Shown here piece by piece: positions 9,001-15,855 of a stretch of 26,189 nucleotides of DNA; position 1 is the first letter of the stretch; each line of letters opens with the position of its first letter. Under the pieces are notes generated by a model. The model worked only from the letters and a program-made list of their open reading frames with translations, was not told where the DNA came from and did no database searches. The stretch comes from a virus. Location: positions 1 to 26,189 of the IMG/VR virus record IMGVR_UViG_3300031851_000153; one strand, given 5' to 3'. The position numbers were made by a program, and so were the translations under genes.

Positions 9001-12000
9001 ATTCTTCTACTGATACATCTGGAGTTATCACAGGTAACAAAGTTAGTATTAGTTGGGATTATCCTTTAAATGCAGATGGGACTAAATATAAATTTGCAAA
9101 TGGTTTTGAACTCGTACATACATTCAACGGAGAAGAAGCTACGGAACTTGTTAATACTATAGATCAAAGCTTCACTGTTAGCAATATTGGGGCAGGGGAG
9201 TATGATGTCCGTATAAGAACAAAAACTGCAATAGGCAGTGTTTCTCAATTTATTAGAAGAACAGTAGAGATAGCAGAAAGTGAGTTTGTAAACCCAGGTG
9301 TTTCTAGAACACAACTATTGCCTAGAGGCGGTAGTTCAAGTAGGAATCTAACAATAGGTGCTTCTACAGGTCTAGCAGAATTTAGTTCTAGTAATTATAG
9401 CCTTACAACTTTAAACGGGGTTACTTTTACAAACGAATCTAGTACTGATACTACATATAAACAAGACTTTTCAAACATGGCTAGTACGGCGTATTTAGTA
9501 TTTAATTCAGTAGATACTACAGATAGATTAAAAGCTTTAGAAATCAAAACAACAGCATCAACACCCTCAGTAGATTATTTTGCAGAAGTAGGTGCAAGTT
9601 CAAATGGTTTTACTACAGATACAGGGACTATTCAAATTGACAAACATTCTAATCAGTTGAATGGTACAAATACTTTATTTACAACAGAGAATAAAGTTGG
9701 TGATTTAATTAAATTAGAAAACGGCTCTACTACTACTTCAGCAACAGCATCAGCAATTACAGAATCAAAAATAGTAACGCTTTCTGCAACTAATAGTAAT
9801 ATTAAAGTAGGGCAAACAGTTACAGGAACTGGAATAGTAGGGATATCTTACGTCGAAAATATAGATGGAACAGCAATTACTTTAGCTAATAAACAAACAA
9901 TTGGTAGCGGAGTTACATTAACATTTACCCCATACTTGAGTGTTAAACGAATTAGATCTATAGAATCAAATACAGTACTATACTTTGAAGAGATAGTAGG
10001 TAGACCTTATTCAGGAACAGCAAAAGCAAGACAATCATATAGGTCAGACTTTACAAATGACGCTATACTTGCAAAAATAGATAAAACAGGTAGTACGTAC
10101 AGCATAGAAGAACTATATGTATCTGCAGGTGGAGAGAAAGGAGACAAAGGTCCATTAGGTCCTAAAGGTGTCGACGGTCCTAAAGGTCAAAGAGGTGTTG
10201 ACGGTCCTAAAGGAGAGCCAGGAGCTGGCGGAGAGAAAGGTGTCAAAGGTGCAGCAGGAGACAAAGGGCCTAAGGGTACTATTGGGGACACAGGAGACAA
10301 AGGAGATATAGGGCAGAAAGGAGACCAAGGTGCTAAAGGATTTGGTGGTGACCAAGGTGTTAAAGGAGCCACAGGACAGAAAGGAGACCAAGGTGCTAAA
10401 GGTATCGTAGGTGCTAAAGGTGGAGCAGGAGCCACAGGACAGAAAGGAGACCAAGGCGATAAAGGTATCGTAGGTGCTAAAGGTGGAGTAGGAGCTGGAG
10501 GACAGAAAGGAGACCAAGGTGCTAAAGGTATCGTAGGTGCTAAAGGTGGAGTAGGTGCTGGAGGACAGAAAGGAGACCAAGGTGCTAAAGGTGAATTGGG
10601 AGTTAAAGGTGGACCAGGTGATGCCGGTGCTAAAGGTGGCGAAGGACAAGTTGGGGACAAAGGTGTTAAAGGTATTAAAGGAGTAGGCGGTCAAACAGGA
10701 GTCAAAGGAGACCCGGGAGACGAAGTATTCCTTATTTATTATGACGGACTAGAAAATGACGCATTAAATGGCAATGCTTCTGTAACTACAACAAGTAAAC
10801 CCCTAGCTCCAGACATGGATGGCGGTTCTAGTGCTATTAGTAATTTGTTTAGATTAACTCAAAAAGATGGGACAGTTACAGATTGGTACACAGAAGCCGC
10901 AGCTTTATCTAATTGGTATTTTGTAGCTTCCGCAGTTACTCCAGGATTATTCCAATCCCCTAGATCTGAGTGGACAGTTAGTGAATACTTACAAGGAGAA
11001 AAAGGACCCCAAGGAGATACAGGACAGAAAGGTGTTGTAGGAGCTAAAGGTGGACCAGGTGCTACAGGTGCTAAAGGAACTACAGGTGCTGGAGGAGATA
11101 AAGGTGCTAAAGGTGTTACAGGTGATGGAGGTGCTAAAGGAGCTACAGGTGCTGGAGGTCAGAAAGGTGCTAAAGGTGGCATAGGTGCTACAGGTGCTAA
11201 AGGTGTTACAGGTGATGGAGGTCAGAAAGGTGCTAAAGGTGGCATAGGTGCTACAGGTGCTAAAGGAACTACAGGTGCTGGAGGTCAGAAAGGTGCTACA
11301 GGTGCTGGAGGAGATAAAGGTGCTAAAGGTGTTACAGGTGATGGAGGCCAGAAAGGTGCTAAAGGTGGCATAGGTGCTACAGGTGCTAAAGGTGTCACAG
11401 GTGATGGAGGTCCAAAAGGTGCACAAGGAGCTGCAGGTGATAAAGGTCAACAAGGTCCTGCGGGAGACAAGGGAATAAAAGGAGTATTAGGTACTCAAGG
11501 ACCAAAAGGTCAAGGTGGAGCTACAGGTGCTAAAGGACAGCCAGGTGCTGCAGGTGCTAAAGGTGGTACTGGTACTGCAGGAGACAAGGGACAGAAAGGT
11601 GTTCTTGGACAAACCGGTGTTAAAGGTGCTGATGGTAGTCCGGGGGCAGATGCTCCTTATGTAGTAATTGGTTTTGATACTACAATTGATACAAATGCAG
11701 AAAGAACCACAGCAATTAAAACCTTCTCAGGATTAAGTGTAGTAAAAGTTAACTCTGTATATTGGGATGCTACAACTGGTGTACCACATCAGAACCAAGC
11801 TAGTGAAGCTTCTAATCCAACACTTACACCACTTACAGGAACAAATGCTCTTATTTCTGCAGACACTATTTCAGTACAAGATTTAATCTTACCCACAACA
11901 GGGTCTAGAGTTAGTGGTAGTATTATTGGTAATTTTAATAATAATTCACTAAGATATGCAGAAGTATGTGAAGTAGGCACAGGAGCAGGATTTTATCAAG

Positions 12001-12683
12001 GATTTGTAAGAGCAAAAGGTGGCACAGGACAAGTAAAAACTATTCATTTCTTATTCAGTGATGGAACTGTAAATACTACAGTAACAACTGGAGGAGCAGA
12101 TACTACGGAATTAGGTGAGAGTTCTTCAGGTGTAGTTTATAAAACTCCCCTTATACAAAAACTGCCTGGATTAGTATCAGAATCAAGATTAACATCAACC
12201 GATGACACAACAAATATTCCACTAGCATTTAGATATGATGGAACAGGAACAGTAACTTTATATATATACGGTCAGGGGGACTCCAACAGTAGACAAGTAA
12301 ATTTCGTAGAAGGAAGATTTATTAAATTTGGTGTATCAACTCCAACTCAATTTACGTTTACAGATGTGTCAAATGCAACAGCAAGTAGTACACAGACATC
12401 AAATACTATAACATTATCAGGAAGTGCTTTTGTATCAGGAACAGCAAGTATATCTCTAGGAACATTCAGTGTAAATGGTGGGTCACATAGTGGCACATCT
12501 AGAACAGTAAATAACGGAGACACAATACAATTACAAGGAGTAGCTTCAGGTACAGGTGGAGCAACTAGAAATCATGTATTTACTGTGAGTGATACATCAG
12601 ATACATGGACAATAACAACAACAGGAGGCAGTAATCCACCATCTAACCCACCAAGTGGTCCAGGCGGAGGGGCGCTTCCATAA
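6060..12683 (+). CDS. J: Central tail fibre / host-specificity protein, lambda gpJ family, with two collagen-like blocks
   Basis: Start chosen at ATG 6060 (AGGA 6 bases upstream); an in-frame TTG at 6015 would add 15 unrelated residues. 2207 residues, about twice lambda J (1132). The first ~950 residues match gpJ: AYDILSEGEIEGLANG, NPVWIMYDILTNTRYGMGQF, KYCDEEVPDGNGG, TSRGQAHRMGKWKLLSE, LLPGQVIGI. A fibronectin type III-like domain lies near 961-1074, and a small beta module (KVGQTVTGTGIVG) near 1230-1291. Perfect Gly-X-Y blocks fill 1358-1555 (66 triplets) and 1646-1864 (73 triplets), separated by a ~90-residue spacer. The last ~340 residues are beta-rich and end in a Pro/Gly-rich tail, probably with the receptor-contacting part. 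J closes the tail tip and triggers infection. No S74 chaperone is present, unlike the downstream fibres. Confidence 0.92.
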   Translation: MAKYTSKPFGTKTIADRQSPNKTQVAAAYDILSEGEIEGLANGFSSVYINDVPVIDTLANEIVKTRKLILSTTAGAATVSNAAFGQVNALSNNNVSGLTLGTRHILIEKAGGYGSGIASGTKDSNTITTSSSFFSAEMISNLNSTGFTGYIRVTGAGIDGTDLITMATFISATEIQTSELIATTVSNVDIYVDLKAKITNITGNVATLSVSPAVSLSTTSGAMTGANISETRLKNLFNLENLQFSMTTGTQTQGALSMNTSFGQAAVVTNPAIELEQGDLRDIIGTTGNLVNAYNNDLDDPSSLEGSSADTLMTSAFLEVSNPSEVDEIHLTFNLPSCHALKSSSGAKGPSYVELQIFFEYSTDGGASYISELAFGASNDDIINRAAGLHIFSRSGSDLPNNGYIRPSKAQYAAFVEEFVINTEQFQPFDDYRIRVRRINDLNFKSGSFQHTNNCILQSVESIIKDKLAYPHTAYAFTSFNAKDYDGSVPSRAFALKGMKIQVPTNYATRDETGGAAVYNRNISSGAIESSYQNWDGNFRGDLDTYTFSSVNYNKVFCDNPVWIMYDILTNTRYGMGQFVEKENIDKYELFRLAKYCDEEVPDGNGGVEPRFTCNIYFAESGEATTVLKQLASVFHGMGLWANGEFTVTADQPKQPVALFSKANIINGQFTYEGTGDRVRTNQVKVTWNDPEDNYRQSTEYVEDYENIAEIGKIIRSEQLAFACTSRGQAHRMGKWKLLSEKNERETVTFETGQNAIGLLPGQVIGIQDADRDRISYAGRVSNTGTRSTTVIPLDRTISLPTYDAAFPPELVLMYPKGGAYLIDDFATIGGVDYVKGDLIGSITTSAAAANEDANIEWSEDFRTETKIITTSAGNVSSLTVSSAFSETPETEAIWALKLYNADGSLKVGTIKEYRIIAIKEDEGKFSIAGSEYHREKFAEIERGYGLEVRPTKESADPDDVVPAPTNVVIAVEPMDSSNTNSSTDTSGVITGNKVSISWDYPLNADGTKYKFANGFELVHTFNGEEATELVNTIDQSFTVSNIGAGEYDVRIRTKTAIGSVSQFIRRTVEIAESEFVNPGVSRTQLLPRGGSSSRNLTIGASTGLAEFSSSNYSLTTLNGVTFTNESSTDTTYKQDFSNMASTAYLVFNSVDTTDRLKALEIKTTASTPSVDYFAEVGASSNGFTTDTGTIQIDKHSNQLNGTNTLFTTENKVGDLIKLENGSTTTSATASAITESKIVTLSATNSNIKVGQTVTGTGIVGISYVENIDGTAITLANKQTIGSGVTLTFTPYLSVKRIRSIESNTVLYFEEIVGRPYSGTAKARQSYRSDFTNDAILAKIDKTGSTYSIEELYVSAGGEKGDKGPLGPKGVDGPKGQRGVDGPKGEPGAGGEKGVKGAAGDKGPKGTIGDTGDKGDIGQKGDQGAKGFGGDQGVKGATGQKGDQGAKGIVGAKGGAGATGQKGDQGDKGIVGAKGGVGAGGQKGDQGAKGIVGAKGGVGAGGQKGDQGAKGELGVKGGPGDAGAKGGEGQVGDKGVKGIKGVGGQTGVKGDPGDEVFLIYYDGLENDALNGNASVTTTSKPLAPDMDGGSSAISNLFRLTQKDGTVTDWYTEAAALSNWYFVASAVTPGLFQSPRSEWTVSEYLQGEKGPQGDTGQKGVVGAKGGPGATGAKGTTGAGGDKGAKGVTGDGGAKGATGAGGQKGAKGGIGATGAKGVTGDGGQKGAKGGIGATGAKGTTGAGGQKGATGAGGDKGAKGVTGDGGQKGAKGGIGATGAKGVTGDGGPKGAQGAAGDKGQQGPAGDKGIKGVLGTQGPKGQGGATGAKGQPGAAGAKGGTGTAGDKGQKGVLGQTGVKGADGSPGADAPYVVIGFDTTIDTNAERTTAIKTFSGLSVVKVNSVYWDATTGVPHQNQASEASNPTLTPLTGTNALISADTISVQDLILPTTGSRVSGSIIGNFNNNSLRYAEVCEVGTGAGFYQGFVRAKGGTGQVKTIHFLFSDGTVNTTVTTGGADTTELGESSSGVVYKTPLIQKLPGLVSESRLTSTDDTTNIPLAFRYDGTGTVTLYIYGQGDSNSRQVNFVEGRFIKFGVSTPTQFTFTDVSNATASSTQTSNTITLSGSAFVSGTASISLGTFSVNGGSHSGTSRTVNNGDTIQLQGVASGTGGATRNHVFTVSDTSDTWTITTTGGSNPPSNPPSGPGGGALP
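10131..10724 (+). repeat. Collagen-like block 1 of J, 66 Gly-X-Y triplets
   Basis: Every third residue over 198 residues is Gly, without interruption. Lys is the main Y residue; KGD and KGE pairs, which stabilise triple helices through interchain salt bridges, are common. Bases 10365-10589 hold a 63-bp tandem repeat (7 triplets, from GAT GQK GDQ GAK GIV GAK GG-) present in about 3.6 near-identical copies. Confidence 0.95.
10995..11651 (+). repeat. Collagen-like block 2 of J, 73 Gly-X-Y triplets
   Basis: Uninterrupted Gly-X-Y over 219 residues. A 7-triplet (63-bp) unit, GAK GGI GAT GAK G(V/T)T G-G GQK, recurs at 11166-11228, 11229-11291 and 11355-11417, so this block shares its period with block 1 although the sequences differ. 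Confidence 0.95.
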
Positions 12684-12694
12684 GGAGAATAATT

Positions 12695-13030
12695 ATGGCA
12701 ATACATAACTTTACATATACATATACACATAAAGAGCTACGAGCTAGAATTGTAAACAATACTAACGTCATTGACAATGTTCGAGTAGAAATCACAGGCA
12801 TAGATAGTGTAGATAATACAAAAACAGCAACTATTGAACAATGGGTAGCTTTTAAAGTAAACCAAAGAATGAATGGGGATATTAGTGATTTTATTCCCAC
12901 CAAACAAGTAACAAACGAAACTATCCAAACTTGGGTACAGCAAATTTATCAAGAGGGAACAACGGCAAGAGAGGGGCTAGATGCTCTTATGACCTTAACA
13001 ATTTTTGGTGATGATGAACTTCAAGCGTAA
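12695..13030 (+). CDS. Small protein of unknown function between J and the fibre cassette
   Basis: 111 residues from an ATG with AGGAG 7 bases upstream, 11 bases after the J stop. The first half looks like beta strands (VDNVRVEITGID, ATIEQWVAFKV), the second like short helices (VTNETIQTWVQQIYQEG, ARREGLD-like segment). There is no signal peptide, membrane segment or cysteine. It has a loose resemblance to small proteins encoded near tail genes in cyanophages, in which beta strands precede a T-x-x-x-x-x-W helix, but I cannot name a family with confidence. Its position suggests a tail or tip accessory, or a chaperone for J. An 87-base gap carrying a promoter follows, so it is probably the last gene of the upstream transcription unit. 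Confidence 0.75.
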   Translation: MAIHNFTYTYTHKELRARIVNNTNVIDNVRVEITGIDSVDNTKTATIEQWVAFKVNQRMNGDISDFIPTKQVTNETIQTWVQQIYQEGTTAREGLDALMTLTIFGDDELQA

Positions 13031-13067
13031 CCTATACAGTTTATGAATCACATCCGAAATTTAATGC

Positions 13068-13096
13068 TTGACTTCACCTCAAGATTTTGATATAAT
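13068..13096 (+). promoter_or_regulatory. Near-consensus sigma-70-type promoter upstream of the fibre cassette
   Basis: TTGACT (13068-13073) and TATAAT (13091-13096) are separated by exactly 17 bases, in the only sizeable non-coding gap of the window (13031-13117). Transcription would begin near 13103, leaving a leader of only about 15 bases, which holds AGGAG (13106-13110) 7 bases before the ATG at 13118. A 5-bp inverted repeat (CTTGA 13067-13071 and TCAAG 13079-13083) overlaps the -35 box and could be an operator, though it is too short to be sure. Confidence 0.75.
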
Positions 13097-13117
13097 TAAT
13101 GCTATAGGAGCAAAATA

Positions 13118-13456
13118 ATGGCAGCAGGTAAATACGATATAGTTATAGATCAAGGTTCAGGTTTCGGCTTGGATCTCGTTGTACAAGAGAGTGGGAGCGC
13201 GAAAGACCTTTCGAGCTATTCCGTTAGGGGACAAATTCGTCCGACAGTTACGTCAGATACGTTAACTGCATCTTTTGTTGGAACTGTAACTGAAGCAAGT
13301 CAAGGAAAAATAAATGTAGCGCTGACTCCTTCAACAACAGCGGCTATGTCAGCAGGTAAATACTTTTATGACGTAGAGGTACATACAAGTGGAGATTCAG
13401 TAGTAACAAGGTTATTACAGGGGACAGCAACAGTTAGTCCAGAAGTTACCAGATAG
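13118..13456 (+). CDS. Small beta-sandwich phage protein, BppU N-terminal-like (tip/fibre accessory)
   Basis: 112 residues from ATG 13118, with AGGAG 7 bases upstream and a strong promoter just before it. The pattern MAAGKYDIVIDQGSGFGLDLV, then SSYSVRGQIRP, a central beta hairpin, AGKYFYDVEVHTSG and the ending RLLQGTATVSPEVTR is a recurrent one in small phage structural proteins. It resembles the N-terminal domain of baseplate upper/receptor-binding-complex proteins (BppU-like). Such proteins adapt fibres to the tail tip. No catalytic motif, cysteine or membrane segment is present. The stop overlaps the GTG of the next gene (TAGTG), so the two are probably co-translated. The structural role is inferred from pattern and context; the family name is a suggestion. 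Confidence 0.75.
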   Translation: MAAGKYDIVIDQGSGFGLDLVVQESGSAKDLSSYSVRGQIRPTVTSDTLTASFVGTVTEASQGKINVALTPSTTAAMSAGKYFYDVEVHTSGDSVVTRLLQGTATVSPEVTR

Positions 13457-13857
13457 TGGCCAAGTCCACAACAATTCAAGCTTCACAGGATGTAGTTGCA
13501 GTAACTATAAATGATAATAATGTTACAGTTAATGTAGTACCGCAGGTAACAGCAATAGAAGTTAGTTCAGCTATCGCAGCCTCGGCTACAGCAATTCCAT
13601 TTACAGGAACAGGTACTTTATCAAGTACAGGTAATATTGGGGATGCTCTACAAGTTTTAGCAGACCAATTTTATGTATCAACAACTCCTCCCCAAGCGGG
13701 AGATACAAATCTAGAAGAAGGTGATTTATTTTATGATACTGACGACAATCAGTTAAAGATCTACCGAGAGACCTCTTCGGGTGTTTTTAGTTTCGTTCCA
13801 ATAATGATTGGTAATGAATCAGCAGACTCAGACACGGTAGACGCAGGAGGCTTTTAA
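13456..13857 (+). CDS. Small tail/fibre accessory protein with a fibre-type motif, GTG start
   Basis: 133 residues from a GTG that overlaps the previous stop by one base (TAGTG); no strong ribosome site precedes it, so coupling is likely. The N-terminal ~50 residues are Val/Thr/Ala-rich beta sequence (DVVAVTINDNNVTVNVV). The second half has a motif common in phage fibre proteins: PPQAGDTNLEEGDLFYDT followed by DNQLKIYRET. It ends in DAGGF, the codons of which form one arm of a small hairpin. No enzyme motif is seen. It probably forms a connector or short fibre piece together with its neighbours, which is inference from context. Confidence 0.72.
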   Translation: MAKSTTIQASQDVVAVTINDNNVTVNVVPQVTAIEVSSAIAASATAIPFTGTGTLSSTGNIGDALQVLADQFYVSTTPPQAGDTNLEEGDLFYDTDDNQLKIYRETSSGVFSFVPIMIGNESADSDTVDAGGF

Positions 13858-13862
13858 GCCTC
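13847..13862 (+). other. Small GC-rich hairpin over the stop codon of the preceding gene
   Basis: GAGGCT-TTTA-AGCCTC gives a 6-bp stem and 4-base loop containing the TAA stop (13855-13857). It ends 4 bases before the AGGA ribosome site (13867-13870) of the next gene. No T-run follows, so it is not a standard intrinsic terminator; it may affect coupling or mRNA processing. Confidence 0.4.
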
Positions 13863-13877
13863 AAATAGGAAACAAAA

Positions 13878-15809
13878 ATGGCACAAACTATAAAAATTAA
13901 AAGAAGTCAAAATACCGCTGCACCTGGCTCATTAACAGCTGGAGAACTAGCTTATTCACAAGACTCAAATAAACTATTTATTGGTAGACCTTCCGATGGG
14001 AATGTTACAACAATTGGTGGTGACTTATATGTCAACATGCTTGACCATGCTTTAGGAACACTAACAGCAAGCTCAGCAATAACAACAGACGCAAACAATA
14101 AAGTTAATCAACTTAAAACAGCAAATCTTACAATAGGTGGAAATTCTATTTCATCAGGAAGTGGAGACATTGACCTTGTTGCAGCAGGAAATTTAGATAT
14201 TGATGCAGGTACAGTAGACCTCTCAACACAAGCAACAGATTTCAGAATTATAGATAATTCTGCTACTGGCATGACAATCTCAACAGGAGATCATACTTAC
14301 TTAACTTTTGATTCAACCAACACAGCAGAAAAAATATTAGTAGGTAGAACACTAGACATGAATGGTCTAGAATTAGTACTTGACGCAGACGGTGATACAA
14401 GTATTACTGCAGATACAGATGATAGAATAGACTTTAAAATAGGTGGAACAAACGAACTAGCAGTAACAGGCTCAACATTAAGACCTGGCTCAGACCTAAG
14501 TATTGGTCTTGGTACTTCAAGTGTTAGATTTGCAAATGCATTTATAGATAATATAAAAATAGATGGAAATACAATCACATCTGAAAATACAAATGGTAAT
14601 ATTAATATTACACCAAATGGAAGTGGAGCAGTTGTATTAGATGGATTTGCTTTCCCAATAAACGGTTCAGGTTCAAACGGCCAATTCTTGAGACAAGACT
14701 CAAGTGGTAATTTAGAATTTGCTACTGTAGTATCTTCATTAACTCTCTCAGCAGATAGCGGTACAAATGATACTATTAACACAGGTGAAACTTTAACATT
14801 CACAGGTGGAGAAGGAATTGATACAGCCGTAACAAATAATACAATCACTATAGCAGCAGAAGAAGCTACAACAGGTAACTTAGGTGTTGCCTCATTTGCT
14901 ACAGCAAACTTTACAGTAGCTAGTGGACATGTATCTGCAAAAACTATCACACTAGGAAGTACTACACTAACTAATGGTTCAACAACAACAGATTTAGCAG
15001 GTATCACTTCTTTAGTAGTAGATAACTTAACATTAAATGGTTCAACGCTTTCTACTTCTGCAGGCAACAACAATATTGTTCTATCTCCTCATGGAACAGG
15101 AACAGTAACAGTACCTTCAGGATATAAAGATAGATCTGGCTTCAGTACAAACTCTCTAGTAAGTAAAGAGTATGTTGATGCGATCAAACAAAATTTAGAT
15201 ATTAAAGATTCAGTACATTTAGCTTCAACAAGTAATGTATCATTAACAGGAGGTGCTTCAGGACTAGAAGCAGGAGACTCTATTGATGGAGTAGCTCTAG
15301 TAGCAGGAGACAGAGTTCTTCTTAAAAATCAGACAGATGCTTCAGAAAATGGTATTTATGTTGCAGTATCTTCTGGAGGCACTCCAGCAAGATCAACTGA
15401 TGCAAATTCTAATGATAAAGTTAATGCAGGTATGTTCGTATTCGTTGAAGAAGGAACAGTTAATGCAGATAACGGATTTGTTTTAACAACCAACGGAGCA
15501 ATTACTTTAGATAACACTTCTCTAACTTACACACAGTTCTCAGGAGCTGGTCAAATAGTAGCAGGTGATGCATTAAGTAAATCTGCAAACACATTAAATG
15601 TAAATGATGATAACGTAACTATTGAAGTCTCATCAGATGCATTAAGAATTAAAGGAATTTCACAAACAAGAAAAGGAGACTTAATTCTAGGAAAAACAAC
15701 AAATGACGCCGGGTATGACAGATTACCAATCGGAACAGCTGATCAAATATTAACTGTTCAAAGTGGTACATTAGCATACACTAGTACATTAGACGGCGGT
15801 ACATTTTAA
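13878..15809 (+). CDS. Tail fibre-like structural protein with three beta repeats
   Basis: 643 residues, ATG with AGGA 7 bases upstream. The N-terminus (MAQTIKIKRSQNTAA, then LTAGELAYSQDSNKLFIG) is the short anchoring module common in phage fibres and almost repeats the start of the next gene product. The middle holds three copies of a ~30-residue beta repeat of the form N-(L/I)-x-(I/L)-x-G-(N/S)-x-(I/L)-(S/T)-S, then N-I-x-(L/I)-x-P-x-G-(S/T)-G-x-V. The C-terminal third has a module seen in many marine phage fibres: LVSKEYVDAIKQNLDIKDSV, SIDGVALVAGDRVLLKNQTD, ASENGIYVAVSSGG. There is no collagen block and no S74 chaperone. It probably forms a trimeric or baseplate-attached fibre segment that carries or joins the longer fibres. 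The structural role is well supported; the exact position in the virion is not. Confidence 0.82.
   Translation: MAQTIKIKRSQNTAAPGSLTAGELAYSQDSNKLFIGRPSDGNVTTIGGDLYVNMLDHALGTLTASSAITTDANNKVNQLKTANLTIGGNSISSGSGDIDLVAAGNLDIDAGTVDLSTQATDFRIIDNSATGMTISTGDHTYLTFDSTNTAEKILVGRTLDMNGLELVLDADGDTSITADTDDRIDFKIGGTNELAVTGSTLRPGSDLSIGLGTSSVRFANAFIDNIKIDGNTITSENTNGNINITPNGSGAVVLDGFAFPINGSGSNGQFLRQDSSGNLEFATVVSSLTLSADSGTNDTINTGETLTFTGGEGIDTAVTNNTITIAAEEATTGNLGVASFATANFTVASGHVSAKTITLGSTTLTNGSTTTDLAGITSLVVDNLTLNGSTLSTSAGNNNIVLSPHGTGTVTVPSGYKDRSGFSTNSLVSKEYVDAIKQNLDIKDSVHLASTSNVSLTGGASGLEAGDSIDGVALVAGDRVLLKNQTDASENGIYVAVSSGGTPARSTDANSNDKVNAGMFVFVEEGTVNADNGFVLTTNGAITLDNTSLTYTQFSGAGQIVAGDALSKSANTLNVNDDNVTIEVSSDALRIKGISQTRKGDLILGKTTNDAGYDRLPIGTADQILTVQSGTLAYTSTLDGGTF
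14124..15122 (+). repeat. Three spaced copies of a beta repeat within the fibre-like protein
   Basis: Copies at 14124-14189 (partial), 14550-14645 and 15024-15122 encode the same pattern: N-(L/I)-T/K-I/L-x-G-N/S-x-I/L-S/T-S, then a D/N-I-D/N-L/I stretch, with PNGSG or PHGTG in the last two. They are separated by unrelated sequence, so the copies are dispersed rather than tandem. Confidence 0.7.
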
Positions 15810-15822
15810 TTTAAACACTACC

Positions 15823-15836
15823 TGAGTATATACTCA
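15823..15836. promoter_or_regulatory. Perfect 14-bp palindrome in the gap before the first collagen fibre gene
   Basis: TGAGTATATACTCA is its own reverse complement and is followed by six A residues. It lies in the 46-base gap between two fibre genes. It could be a protein-binding operator or a weak hairpin; nothing else in the gap resembles a promoter. Confidence 0.4.
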
Positions 15837-15855
15837 AAAAATAGGTTACATAAAT

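Noticed and set aside
10155-11453. Long minus-strand open frames opposite J's collagen blocks (154-179 codons, Ser/Thr/Phe/Cys- or Pro-rich)
   Set aside because: They mirror the stop-poor Gly-X-Y repeat on the + strand, have no ribosome site, and have low-complexity products.
13764-13789. Possible intrinsic terminator: imperfect CCGA...TCGG stem followed by a T-run
   Set aside because: The stem is short and imperfect, the site is inside a coding region, and genes of the same unit continue downstream.
14297-15073. 258-codon minus-strand open frame opposite the 643-residue fibre-like gene
   Set aside because: The + strand gene has recognisable fibre modules and a good ribosome site; the opposite frame encodes a Val/Pro/Ser-biased product that resembles a shadow frame.
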